The position numbers were made by a program, and so were the translations under genes. Positions 33,350 through 43,115 of a DNA stretch of 64,000 nt are shown here, in pieces; positions within the stretch are counted from its first letter, which is position 1, and each line of letters starts with the position of its first letter. The notes beneath the pieces are model-generated. The model was not told the DNA's origin. It searched no databases and worked only from the letters and a program-made list of their open reading frames with translations. Source of the stretch: Limnohabitans sp. Jir61 (lineage in GTDB: Bacteria; Pseudomonadota; Gammaproteobacteria; Burkholderiales; Burkholderiaceae_C); NCBI RefSeq assembly GCF_003063545.1, contig NZ_NESD01000004.1:186001-250000 (forward strand). Direction: 5' to 3'.

Positions 33350-35592
33350 ATGTTTGCATCCATGCCAACCAACCGCCGCACTTTTCTCAAGGCCAGTAGT
33401 TACCTATCGCTAGCTTTTGCCATTCCACTCGACAACGCGTTTTCACAGGCCACCGACTCAAAACCGCGATTACCTGGAGATTTGCAAACCAACCGCAAGC
33501 TCAGTGCATGGCTGCGCATCAACGCCAATCAAACTGTGACGCTATTGGTTGGTAAGGTTGAATTGGGTCAAGGCATATTGACTGCCGTGTCGCAAATTTG
33601 CGCTGACGAGTTAGATATAGATATCAAACGGGTCCATATTATTTCTGGCGATACCGCCTTGGTGCCTAACGAAGGGGTTACGGCTGGTTCCTTTTCTATG
33701 CCTTATTGCGCCACTGCGGTGCAGTCTGCATCTGCTGAGGTGCGCGCCATATTGCTTGGCCTAGCGACTGAAAAGCTCAATCAACCCATGACCAATTTAT
33801 CGGTTCAAGACGGCAAGATCTCAAGCAACAACGGCCAGAGCATCACCTATTGGGACTTGATACTCGGCGAATCACTCGACAGAGACGCCACGGGCACTGT
33901 CAAACCCAAACCTGCCAACCAACACCAATACATTGGTCAACCCATTCATCGTCTTGACCTGACACCCAAGATATTGGGGGAATCCAAATTTCTTCAAGAA
34001 TATCGACCAATCGGCATGCTTTACGGTCACTTGGTGCGACCACCTACGTATGCAGCCAAGCTTGTGGCCGTCAATCTGGCTTCTGCACAAAAAATGCCTG
34101 GAGTGGTCAAGGTGGTACGCAACGGCAGTTTTCTTGGGGTAATCGCAAAACGCGAAGAACAAGCCCTTGCCGCAGCCAACGCTTTGAATGCATCGACCAA
34201 ATGGGAGGTTGAAAAAAAACTCCCTAGGCATGAAGGAATATTTGATTGGTTGCGCAAGACAAAACCCAACCGCATCATTGAGACGAAAGTGCAGCCCCGC
34301 GCCAGCACTGAAACTGCTGCCAAAACAATTGAAGCAACTTACTATCGGCCCTATCACATGCATGCATCTATCGGCACGTCAGCCGCCATCGCCACGATGG
34401 GAGCTGATGGTGTCATGCTAATCCAAACACACAGTCAGTCTGTGTTTGAAACAAGCACCGCCATCGCCAAGATGCTGGGACTAGAGCCCAGCAAAGTACG
34501 ATGCCAACACATGCAAGGTGCCGGCTGCTATGGACACAACATGGCTGATGACGCAGCAGCTGATGCCGCGCTGTTGGCCATGACAGTGCCAGGTCAACCT
34601 GTGCGCTTGCAATACACACGTGAACAAGAACACAAATGGGAACCATATGGTTCAGCCATGGTCATTCAAACCAAAGCTGGCGTCGATGCCAACGGCAACG
34701 TGCTGGATTGGGATCTACAAATTTGGTCTACGCCGCACGGCACGCGTCCTGGCGGAGAGCCCGGCAATTTGCTGTCGGCGCGCTATTTAGAGAAACCATT
34801 CACACAGCCCGTACCCACCAACGGTGGCCCCCCAAATTACGCCGCTGACCGCAACGGCATTGCTTTGTATGACTTTGCAGGACACAAGGTATTGACTCAT
34901 TTCATCACCGATATGCCGGTGCGTGTATCTTCCACACGCGGCTTAGGTGCGTATGCCAATGTCTTTGCCATTGAGTCCTTCATGGATGAATTGGCATTCG
35001 CTGCCAACACAGACCCACTCACCTACCGTTTACGTTATTTAAAAGATGAACGTGCTCGAGATGTCTTACAAAAGGCCGCTGAAAAGTTTGGCTGGGTCAG
35101 CTGGAAAAAAACACCAAACCGCGGACGTGGCATCGGTTTTGCCCGTTACAAAAATATCGCGGGGTATTGTGCAGTGGCCTTAGAAGTCGAAGTCAACCCT
35201 CGCAACGGTGCATCCGGGTCTTGCGCGCGGTGGCAGCCGCTGACTCAGGCCATATCGTTAACCCTGATGGCGTGAGCAATCAAATTGAAGGCGGCTTAAT
35301 TCAGTCACTCAGTTGGTCTCTCAAAGAAGAAGTCAAGTTCGACGACACGCAAATTTTGTCAACCGACTGGAGCAGCTACCCAATCCTCACCTTCTCAGAG
35401 ATTCCACCCGTCGATGTGGTTTTGGTCAATCGGACCGGTATGCCCTTCTTGGGCACAGGCGAGGCCTCTCAAGGGCCAACCAGCGCCGCATTGGCGAATG
35501 CGGTATTCGATGCGACAAGCGTTCGCTTTCGCAGACTTCCACTGACACCTGAACGCGTGAAGCAAGGCTTGGAGGACAAAAACAAAGCCTAA
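33350..35592 (+). pseudogene. Molybdopterin large subunit of an XDH-family hydroxylase, frameshifted near 35210
   Basis: The first frame runs from ATG 33350 (Tat signal TNRRTFLKASS; RBS AAGGAG) to a stop at 35275, reading well-conserved family sequence up to ALEVEVNPRNG and then unrelated residues. From about 35212 the conserved sequence continues one frame back (IRVLRAVAAADSGHIVNPDG) to a stop at 35592. One base appears to be missing at 35210-35211. The lost part holds the catalytic glutamate (GTGEASQGP) and the last cofactor-binding block, so the product would be inactive unless this is a sequencing error or a programmed shift. The joined protein would have about 747 residues. Confidence 0.85.
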
Positions 35593-35737
35593 ATTGTTTT
35601 CACTCTAAAAATTAGCAGGCGAGTGCTAGTAAAGACACTTATGCAAATTTTTTCATAGATGATTCCACCGACCTTTATAGTACACAAACTGCAAGTAAGC
35701 TAAAGCCAAATTTCATTTCAATTTATTGGAGACATCG

Positions 35738-36202
35738 ATGACTGTTGACTTTTCAATCAACGGCAAAGCCGCCAAGGCCAACGCCGAAACAGACACGCCT
35801 TTGTTATGGGTGATTCGTGATGAGTTAGGCCTCACCGGAACCAAGTTTGGTTGCGGTGCGGCGTTATGCGGCGCTTGCACGGTGCACGTGGATGGACAAC
35901 CGACGCGATCATGCCAAACGCCGCTCTCTAGCGTCGCTGGCAAGAAGGTCGCCACGGTTGAAAGCCTCTCCAAAGACAACAGCCACCCACTGCAAGTGGC
36001 GTGGATCAAGCACGATGTGCCTCAGTGCGGCTACTGTCAATCGGGCCAGTTGATGAGCGCTGCTGCATTGCTCGCCAAAAACAAGAACCCCAGCGACGCT
36101 GAAATTGACCAAGCTATGAGCGCCAACCTCTGCCGCTGTGGCACTTATGTCCGTGTGCGCGCTGCCGTCAAAGATGCCGCTGCCATGATGCGCAAAGCTT
36201 GA
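35738..36202 (+). CDS. 2Fe-2S subunit of a molybdenum hydroxylase
   Basis: A 154-residue small subunit with both cluster sites ([15 protein letters not shown] with a following [10 protein letters not shown] and [10 protein letters not shown]). ATG 35738 has GGAG seven bases upstream. It is close in sequence to the small subunit at 24747-25247, so the two operons look like paralogues. The 145-base gap before it contains A+T-rich sequence with a possible -10 (TATAGT near 35676) and no gene. It starts the four-gene unit that ends with xdhC and a mocA-like gene. Confidence 0.93.
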   Translation: MTVDFSINGKAAKANAETDTPLLWVIRDELGLTGTKFGCGAALCGACTVHVDGQPTRSCQTPLSSVAGKKVATVESLSKDNSHPLQVAWIKHDVPQCGYCQSGQLMSAAALLAKNKNPSDAEIDQAMSANLCRCGTYVRVRAAVKDAAAMMRKA

Positions 36203-36219
36203 ATCGCCGGAGACACACC

Positions 36220-38370
36220 ATGACACACACACAAACATCACGTCGCTCATTCCTCAAAACATCTGCTGCCGTCACTGGCGGCTTGATGCTCGGTTTTAAC
36301 CTGCCCGGCACGCCTGGCGAAGCCATGGCCGCAGGTACAGTGCACACGCCTAACGCTTGGGTGCACATTGCCGACAACAACGTCATCACCTTGCTGTCTG
36401 CTCGTTCTGAAATGGGCCAAGGTGTTTACACCTCTATGCCTATGTTGATTGCCGAAGAGCTCAACGTGGACATCAGTCAAATCAAAGTGGCTGCTGCACC
36501 TCCTGGTGAGATCTACATCAACGCATTGTTGGGCGGGCAACTCACAGGTGGGTCAACGTCTGTGCGTGAGGGCTGGCTAAAGCTGCGCGTGGCGGGTGCA
36601 CAAGTTCGCGAAATGCTGATCACGGCGGCTGCGGCTCGATGGACAGTGGATCGTGATTTGGTCCGTGCCGACAAAGGCATGGTTTATGGTCCTAAGGGCT
36701 TAAAGTCCACCTATGGCGAGTTGGCCGAAGCTGCAGCACGCATGCCTGTGCCTGAGAAGCCCCCCATCAAAGACCCTAAAGATTTCAAAATCGTTGGCAA
36801 GCGCACCAAGCGCGTGGACACGCCCGCCAAAGTCAACGGCACAGCAGAGTTTGGCATTGACGTGAAATTGCCAGGCATGGTGTACGCCTCGCTGGCTCAA
36901 TGCCCCGTGATTGGCGGCAAGGTCAAGAGCTTTGACGGCGCAAAAGCGAAAGCTTCTGCTGGCGTGATTGACGTGGTGCAAATCAACGACGGCGTGGCCG
37001 TGGTGGCCAGCAGCTGGTGGCAAGCTAAGAAGGCACGCGACCTGCTGAGCATTCAGTGGGACGAGGGTGCAGGCGCAGCCTTGAGCGATGCCAGCGTGAT
37101 TGATGGCACACGCCAAGCTTTGAAAACTGGCAAGGTGTTGGAAATTACCAAGCCCCAAGGTGATGTGGCGGCAGCACTCAAAGGCGCGGCCAAAGTGCTG
37201 GAAGCTGAATACGTTATTCCGATGCAAGCGCACGCCCCACTGGAACCCATGAACTTCACGGCCCATGTGCAAGGCAACAAGGCTTTGCTGATTGGCCCTA
37301 CCCAGTTCCAACAAGGCGCACAAGGTGCCGTGGCTGGCGCTTTGGGCTTGAAGCCTGAAGACGTCACACTGCAAACCACCTTCTTGGGCGGTGGCTTTGG
37401 TCGACGTTTGGAGCTCGACTTCATCGTGCAAGCTGCGCAAATCTCCAAGGCTGTGAACAAGCCCGTCAAATTGCTGTGGACCCGCGAAGACGACATGACG
37501 CACGACTTCTACCGTCCAGTTGGTGTGAACCAAATCAAGGCCGGTTTGGATGCATCAGGCAAGCCTGTGGCGATGCACTTCAAAGTCGCTTCTCAGTCAG
37601 TGACGCAACGCGCTTTTGGTTTACCCAAAGACACGATGGATCCTTTCATGGCCGAAGCCGCGGTGACGGGCTACAACATTGCCAACACCCAACACGACTT
37701 GGTGATTCATGACACCGGGATTCGCGTCGGCTACTGGCGTGCCGTGAGCCACAACATGAACGCCTTTGCCAACGAGAGCTTTATGGACGAGTTGGCCAAA
37801 GCCGCAGGCAAAGACCCTTACGAATACCGCATGAGCTTGCTCGCCGGTAAGCCACGCTTTGCCAATGTGCTCAAGTTGGCTGCTGACAAAGCAGGCTGGG
37901 GCAAGCCATTGGCCAAAGGCCGTGCCTTGGGTATTGCGCTGATGGAAGGCTACGACACCTACATGGCTCAAGTGGCTGAGGTGAGCCTGAACGACAGCGG
38001 CGAGGTGCAAGTGCATCGCGTGACAGTGGCGGCTGACTTGGGCCATATGGTCAACCCCGACACAGTGGAAGCCCAGTTGCAATCCAGCATCATCTTTGGC
38101 ATGGGCGCGGCGCTCAAGCACCAAATCACCATGACCAATGGCCGTGTGCAAGAGACCAACTATCACAACTTCCAGCCCGTGCGTATGAACGAGGCGCCCA
38201 AGATTGACATCGTGTTGGTCAAGAGCACAGAGAAGCCCGGCGGTATCGGCGAGCCAGCCACAGCGGTGGTCGCTCCTGCTATTGCTAACGCTGTGGCTAA
38301 GCTCACAGGTAAACGTGTGCGTCGGTTGCCCATCACGGCTGAGGCGCTCAAACAAACCGCCGTCGCTTAA
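36220..38370 (+). CDS. Xanthine-dehydrogenase-family molybdopterin subunit, Tat-exported
   Basis: A 716-residue molybdenum hydroxylase large subunit. Tat signal TSRRSFLKTSAAV near residue 5, MoCo segments ARSEMGQGVYTS, TFLGGGFGRRLELD and YWRAVSHNMN, and the catalytic glutamate in GIGEPATAVVAP. ATG 36220 has CGGAGA upstream and was preferred over an ATG at 36199. The enzyme is periplasmic, with electrons leaving via the 2Fe-2S subunit encoded 17 bases upstream. Being followed by xdhC and mocA, it is the best equipped of the three hydroxylases for cofactor maturation. Confidence 0.94.
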   Translation: MTHTQTSRRSFLKTSAAVTGGLMLGFNLPGTPGEAMAAGTVHTPNAWVHIADNNVITLLSARSEMGQGVYTSMPMLIAEELNVDISQIKVAAAPPGEIYINALLGGQLTGGSTSVREGWLKLRVAGAQVREMLITAAAARWTVDRDLVRADKGMVYGPKGLKSTYGELAEAAARMPVPEKPPIKDPKDFKIVGKRTKRVDTPAKVNGTAEFGIDVKLPGMVYASLAQCPVIGGKVKSFDGAKAKASAGVIDVVQINDGVAVVASSWWQAKKARDLLSIQWDEGAGAALSDASVIDGTRQALKTGKVLEITKPQGDVAAALKGAAKVLEAEYVIPMQAHAPLEPMNFTAHVQGNKALLIGPTQFQQGAQGAVAGALGLKPEDVTLQTTFLGGGFGRRLELDFIVQAAQISKAVNKPVKLLWTREDDMTHDFYRPVGVNQIKAGLDASGKPVAMHFKVASQSVTQRAFGLPKDTMDPFMAEAAVTGYNIANTQHDLVIHDTGIRVGYWRAVSHNMNAFANESFMDELAKAAGKDPYEYRMSLLAGKPRFANVLKLAADKAGWGKPLAKGRALGIALMEGYDTYMAQVAEVSLNDSGEVQVHRVTVAADLGHMVNPDTVEAQLQSSIIFGMGAALKHQITMTNGRVQETNYHNFQPVRMNEAPKIDIVLVKSTEKPGGIGEPATAVVAPAIANAVAKLTGKRVRRLPITAEALKQTAVA

Positions 38371-38378
38371 GGCCTGCC

Positions 38379-39368
38379 ATGGAGAGCTTAGACCTGCGTG
38401 TGTTGGGTGACGTGCTGGCTTGGCGTCAAGCTGGGCGGCGCGTCACCTTGGTCACGGTGGTGGAAACGTGGGGCAGCGCCCCACGCCCACCCGGGGCTTT
38501 GCTCGCGGTGCGAGACGATGGCGTGGTCAGCGGTTCGGTGTCGGGTGGTTGTGTGGAAGACGACTTGATTGCCCGCATTAAAGCTGGTGAATACGACGCG
38601 CTCTCGCATCCCTCCATGGTGGCTTATGGCGTGAGCAAGGAAGAAGCCGTACGCTTTGGCTTGCCCTGTGGCGGTACCTTGCGTTTGGTGCAAGAGCCTG
38701 TCAAAGATGTGGCGTGGATTGAAGAGGTGTTGCAACGCACCTCGTCACACCAATTGGTGGCGCGCACGGTCAAGCTCTCCACCGGCGAGGTCACGCTACG
38801 CGAAGCCGCGCGCACCGATGCGTTGGTATTCGATGGCATCACGCTCACCACTTTGTTTGGCCCACGCTGGCGCTTGTTGCTGATTGGCGCAGGCCAGCTC
38901 AGCCAAGCCGTGGCGCACATGGCCAAGCTGCTGGACTTTGAAGTGCTGGTGTGTGACCCACGCGAAGAATACGCAGCCACGCTTGGACTCGAAGGAGTGA
39001 CCCGAGTCATGGGCATGCCCGATGATGTGGTGCTTGAACTCAAACCCGATGCGCACACTGCCGTCGTAGCGCTAACGCACGACTCCAAACTGGATGACAT
39101 GGCCTTGATGGAGGCCTTGAATTCTGACGCGTTTTATGTGGGTGCCTTAGGCTCGCGTCGCAACCAAGCCACCCGCAAGCAGCGTTTGATGGAACACTTT
39201 GACCTCAGTGCTGAGGCACTTGAGCGTTTGCATGGCCCTGTGGGTTTGGCAATTGGCGCGAAAACACCTGCTGAAATTGCGGTCTCCATCGTTGCGCAAA
39301 TCATTGAAGTGAAAAATGCAGCAGCGATAGCGCCTTTATCTACAGCATCTTCCTGCGAAAAAGCTTGA
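38379..39368 (+). CDS. xdhC: XdhC/CoxI family molybdenum-cofactor insertion factor
   Basis: A 329-residue protein with the CoxI/XdhC N-terminal domain (ETWGSAPRPPGALLAV, GSVSGGCVEDDL) and the C-terminal Rossmann domain (LLIGAGQLSQAVAHMA, ALGSRRNQATRKQRL, GLAIGAKTPAEIAVSI). XdhC binds the molybdenum cofactor, helps its sulfuration and inserts it into hydroxylases of the xanthine dehydrogenase family. It begins eight bases after the large-subunit gene. Its stop overlaps the start of the next gene. Confidence 0.93.
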   Translation: MESLDLRVLGDVLAWRQAGRRVTLVTVVETWGSAPRPPGALLAVRDDGVVSGSVSGGCVEDDLIARIKAGEYDALSHPSMVAYGVSKEEAVRFGLPCGGTLRLVQEPVKDVAWIEEVLQRTSSHQLVARTVKLSTGEVTLREAARTDALVFDGITLTTLFGPRWRLLLIGAGQLSQAVAHMAKLLDFEVLVCDPREEYAATLGLEGVTRVMGMPDDVVLELKPDAHTAVVALTHDSKLDDMALMEALNSDAFYVGALGSRRNQATRKQRLMEHFDLSAEALERLHGPVGLAIGAKTPAEIAVSIVAQIIEVKNAAAIAPLSTASSCEKA

Positions 39369-39940
39369 TCCTTTTACCAACAGTCATCGTACTCGCCGCA
39401 GGCAAAGGTGAGAGATTTATTGCTTCAGGGGCACACGAAGACAAGCTCAATGCCGACTTATGCGGCCGACGTGTGCGGGACCATGTACTCGCGGCCGTGC
39501 ACGCAAGTGGTTTACCTTTTCATACAGTTGAACGCGAACATATCCAACACCTCGCGAACCCTGGCATGGCTGACAGCATTGCATGCGGCATCCAGGCAAC
39601 GCTCAGCGCAAAGGGTTGGTTGATCTTGCCTGCAGACTTGCCACTGATTCAGCCACAGACTTTGCACAAAGTCGCTGAGGCTTTGGCGGCTCATTCAATC
39701 GTCGTCCCCTACTATCGAGGAAAAAAAGGCCATCCTGTTGGTTTTCAAGCGTCCTTCAAGGATGCATTGGTTCAACTCAGGGGCGACGAAGGCGCACGTT
39801 CAGTCGTCGCTGCACACACCTATCTAGCTTTAGAAGTGGAAGATCAAGGCGTTGTTTGTGACGTAGATACGCTTGAACTTTTAGAAGAAGCCCGAGCACA
39901 CATGCAGAATCCACATTTTCAATTGGGTCGAACTCGATAA
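39365..39940 (+). CDS. MocA-like molybdenum cofactor nucleotidyltransferase
   Basis: A 191-residue NTP-transferase of the MobA/MocA group: IVLAAGKGERF at the N-terminus, LPADLPLI as the metal-binding block, and RGKKGHPVGFQ. Such proteins add CMP (MocA) or GMP (MobA) to molybdopterin; hydroxylases of the xanthine dehydrogenase family use the cytosine form, so MocA activity is favoured by context. No ATG is available; the TTG at 39365 overlaps the xdhC stop and is the likely start, which indicates translational coupling. Confidence 0.85.
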   Translation: MILLPTVIVLAAGKGERFIASGAHEDKLNADLCGRRVRDHVLAAVHASGLPFHTVEREHIQHLANPGMADSIACGIQATLSAKGWLILPADLPLIQPQTLHKVAEALAAHSIVVPYYRGKKGHPVGFQASFKDALVQLRGDEGARSVVAAHTYLALEVEDQGVVCDVDTLELLEEARAHMQNPHFQLGRTR

Positions 39941-39975
39941 GTTGTGATGCGTCTGTGCCTTGCTAGCGAGCACGA

Positions 39976-41871
39976 TCAAGGTTGAACAGCGATCAAACGG
40001 TCGGTACGGATAATGGGATATTTGTTGAACGTAGGGTCGTGGTACGGGATTTGACGAATCCAAAAATCCATACGCTGCTCTGGATCTTCTCTGAAGCGAT
40101 CATCCCTGTCCATGCGGGTCTGGTATTCCTTCTTCAAATCAGGCAGCTTACGGTGCAAGCTTGCGCCATAGCCCTCACGGATTTTCTTATCCTGCCCAAA
40201 CATCCATTGCGCAATTTGCAATTGGCGGTGATTAGAGATGTGATCCGTAATCTCATAGGCTGTATTAAACAGACCCCAGCGTGACAAAGAGTCTGGCGAC
40301 ACAGGTTCAAGCAAATGCGCAGCAAGCAACGCACGTGCTTGGCGAATCGGCACATAAATCGAGCCCTGCGCAATATCCATTTGGGTACGGAGCCAATCGC
40401 CAGTCAAGCTGGTACGAATGCGCCCCTGAAAGGTACGTGTTTCAAAGCTGATGCTGTCTTCATCGACATGCAGCTCTTCCACCGCCAAGCCCTTGATTGA
40501 TTGCTGCAGGACATGGTAAGTGACACCATGCTTTTGCAAATAGGGCAACACCACCGAAGTCCACCCTACAGGAATGATGTAACCACCAAGGGGCAAATTC
40601 ACAATGGCTTCATTCACAGGTTGAATGTCGCTATAGACCGGCGTATGCCAAACAACAGGTTGGTCAATGTGATACGTGATGTGCCGACCACCTACCACTG
40701 GCGCGCTTGCATGGGTGGTGTATTCATACCCCAACAGTTCGGCTTGACCCGTTGGTATATCCAAGCCCAACTCCAACATATTTTGCCAATCGAGTGCAAC
40801 CACTTCACTGTGCATTTTTTCGATGTTGTCATCGGCCTGTTGGGCAACCTTTAATAAATGCTTGCCTTGTGAAGCCACCAATTCAAGGGCAGCGGACAAC
40901 ACATCTTTGCTGGTTTGCACGCGGTGTGCGTAGGGATCCCATGCATGGTCCTCCACCAACACCCCAATTCGATTGCGCAGCACCGCATACACATGCGAGA
41001 AACGCGGTGCATCGGCATCGCGCATGATGCCTGCGCGTGGATTTTCAAAGTCCAACAGCACAGGCGTGAAATCCAAGGGGTGGTGGCCCTTGGCTTGAAT
41101 GCGTTCAATCATGTCCACAGAAAATTTGTCAGACACTTCTTGAAGCACGTCATCTGCGCCAAACATCGGGGACATGGACAACGACACATCGTGACGGAAA
41201 CGAACACCGTCTGTCACATGCAAATCCAATGTCACCAAAGGGTCCCACTGCGAAATGAACTGCAGCATCGCATTCATCTCTGAGGTTTGACCGAGCATCC
41301 AGTCACGGTTGAGGTTGATGCGCTGCGCCGTCACGCGCTCGCCTTGCAGGCTTGGCCCATTTTGATTGGGACGATTGAATGGGCTCGGTCGCTCATGACC
41401 ATCTACATTGAAAACAGGCACAAACAAAAATACTTGATGCTTTAGCGGATCCTTAGCAGGTGATTTCTTAAGCATGTCACGAATCAAAATCAAACCTGCA
41501 TCTTTGCCATCTATTTCTCCCGCGTGCGTACCGCCGATGGCGAGCACCACGGGAATACCTGCACGCTTGGCTTGCACAGGCGTCAATGCGCCCGTGCGAC
41601 TCACGGCCAAAGCCACAATTGGACGCCCCTCTGCTGTGTTGCCAATGGTCAGGCAACGCACAAATTCAGAGTATTTTTTTGCCAAGTTTTGGCATACAGC
41701 CTCGACCTCGGCATATGAACCAGTACGACGGAATTGACTACTCTCAGCCAGCAATAACTCAGCGCCATCAGACTTTGTCTGCGCGAATGCATCAAAGGTT
41801 ATCGCCATCAAAGCGAGCAGGCAGTACAAAAAATTTCTTTGATTCATTAACCCAGCCATTACGGTATGCAC
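39976..41871 (-). CDS. Secreted M14-family zinc carboxypeptidase
   Basis: A 631-residue protein with a signal peptide (FLYCLLALMAITFDAFA) and an M14 catalytic domain in the first 350 residues. Zinc ligands are in GGTHAGEIDGKD (HxxE) and LDLHVTDG; RINLNRDW supplies substrate-binding residues and EDHAWD probably the catalytic glutamate. The last 280 residues form an extension I do not recognise. It probably acts in the periplasm or outside the cell. The start could be ATG 41871 or 41847, the latter directly before the signal peptide. It is convergent with the mocA-like gene. Confidence 0.85.
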   Translation of the reverse strand: MHTVMAGLMNQRNFLYCLLALMAITFDAFAQTKSDGAELLLAESSQFRRTGSYAEVEAVCQNLAKKYSEFVRCLTIGNTAEGRPIVALAVSRTGALTPVQAKRAGIPVVLAIGGTHAGEIDGKDAGLILIRDMLKKSPAKDPLKHQVFLFVPVFNVDGHERPSPFNRPNQNGPSLQGERVTAQRINLNRDWMLGQTSEMNAMLQFISQWDPLVTLDLHVTDGVRFRHDVSLSMSPMFGADDVLQEVSDKFSVDMIERIQAKGHHPLDFTPVLLDFENPRAGIMRDADAPRFSHVYAVLRNRIGVLVEDHAWDPYAHRVQTSKDVLSAALELVASQGKHLLKVAQQADDNIEKMHSEVVALDWQNMLELGLDIPTGQAELLGYEYTTHASAPVVGGRHITYHIDQPVVWHTPVYSDIQPVNEAIVNLPLGGYIIPVGWTSVVLPYLQKHGVTYHVLQQSIKGLAVEELHVDEDSISFETRTFQGRIRTSLTGDWLRTQMDIAQGSIYVPIRQARALLAAHLLEPVSPDSLSRWGLFNTAYEITDHISNHRQLQIAQWMFGQDKKIREGYGASLHRKLPDLKKEYQTRMDRDDRFREDPEQRMDFWIRQIPYHDPTFNKYPIIRTDRLIAVQP

Positions 41872-41883
41872 TTCACTCTGTGT

Positions 41884-41907
41884 ATAAGTGGATAAGTGGA
41901 TAAGTCT
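41884..41907. repeat. Three tandem 8-bp repeats
   Basis: ATAAGTGG occurs twice, followed by ATAAGTCT, in direct tandem within the 136-base divergent region between the M14 peptidase and selD. It may be a binding site array or a slippage product. Confidence 0.6.
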
Positions 41908-42007
41908 ATCCAGTCTGATTGGCCAGTTGCGCGCTTTACGTCCGCGTTACAAACTTCATGAAGTGACAAACCGTTAACATCCTGACATACAAAAGGATAC
42001 TTTGGTT

Positions 42008-43069
42008 ATGAATACACCTTCGTCAGCACCTCGTCTCACCAGCCTCTCACACGGCGGTGGCTGCGGCTGCAAGATTGCGCCGGGCGTGCTGAGCGAGATT
42101 CTCAAAAGCACCAGTGCCATGCCCATCCCGCCTCAGTTGCTGGTGGGCATTGAAACCGCAGATGATGCGGCGGTGTACCAGCTTAACGACGAGCAAGCGC
42201 TGATTGCTACGACAGACTTCTTCATGCCCATTGTGGATGACCCATTTGATTTTGGTCGTATCGCTGCCACCAACGCGATTAGCGATGTGTACGCCATGGG
42301 TGGCACGCCCATCATGGCCTTGGCTTTGGTTGGCATGCCCATCAACGTACTGTCGGCCGAGACGATTGGCAAAATTTTGGACGGTGGCCAAAGCGTTTGC
42401 CGGGAGGCAGGCATTCCCATCGCAGGCGGCCACACAATTGACTCAGTGGAACCGATTTACGGCCTAGTGGTATTGGGCCTCGTGCACCCCAAACGCATCA
42501 AACGCAATGCTGATGCACGTGTGGGCGACCGTTTGATTTTGGGCAAGCCACTGGGCGTGGGCGTGTTGTCTGCGGCGCTGAAAAAAAATGCGCTTAGCCC
42601 CGAGGGTTACGCACAAATGATTGCCAACACTACCAAGCTCAACACACCAGGCGCAGCACTGTCGGCTTTGACAGGTGTGCACGCCATGACCGACGTAACA
42701 GGCTTTGGCTTGGCAGGCCACGCGCTTGAGATGGCTCGCGGATGCCAGCTCACTGTGCAACTCAACATGAGCCAAGTACCTTTGTTGCACGGCGTACGCG
42801 AGCTCGCCCAGCAAGGCCTTCTCACAGGTGCATCGAGCCGCAACTGGTCAGCCTATGGCAACGAGATTGAAATGGCTTCCTCACTGAACGCCATCGACCA
42901 AGCACTGCTGAGCGACCCGCAAACCAGCGGTGGCTTACTGGTGGCCTGCACACCAGAAACTGTGGCTGAGGTGCTGACGGTGTTTCATCAACACGGTTTC
43001 GAACAAGCCTGTGAAGTGGGCGAAATCTCGGCGGCGGCGGCCGACGACATCAAGCTGCAAGTTCGCTGA
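42008..43069 (+). CDS. selD: Selenide, water dikinase
   Basis: A 353-residue enzyme that makes selenophosphate from selenide and ATP. The glycine-rich N-terminus SHGGGCGCKIAPG carries the catalytic Cys/Lys pair; here the position that is selenocysteine in some organisms is cysteine. DDAAVYQL, TTDFFMPIVDDP, GGHTIDS and TDVTGFGLAGHALEM follow. ATG 42008 is preceded by an in-frame TTG at 42002 which has better spacing to AAAGGA. No selA, selB or mnmH gene lies in the window. Confidence 0.95.
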   Translation: MNTPSSAPRLTSLSHGGGCGCKIAPGVLSEILKSTSAMPIPPQLLVGIETADDAAVYQLNDEQALIATTDFFMPIVDDPFDFGRIAATNAISDVYAMGGTPIMALALVGMPINVLSAETIGKILDGGQSVCREAGIPIAGGHTIDSVEPIYGLVVLGLVHPKRIKRNADARVGDRLILGKPLGVGVLSAALKKNALSPEGYAQMIANTTKLNTPGAALSALTGVHAMTDVTGFGLAGHALEMARGCQLTVQLNMSQVPLLHGVRELAQQGLLTGASSRNWSAYGNEIEMASSLNAIDQALLSDPQTSGGLLVACTPETVAEVLTVFHQHGFEQACEVGEISAAAADDIKLQVR

Positions 43070-43115
43070 AACCCTTCAAAACTACACTGCTCATCTTTCA
43101 AAGAAAACGAACACC

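Noticed and set aside
36700..37533. 277-codon open frame antisense to the third molybdenum hydroxylase
   Set aside because: Composition typical of an antisense shadow; the plus strand has all family motifs.
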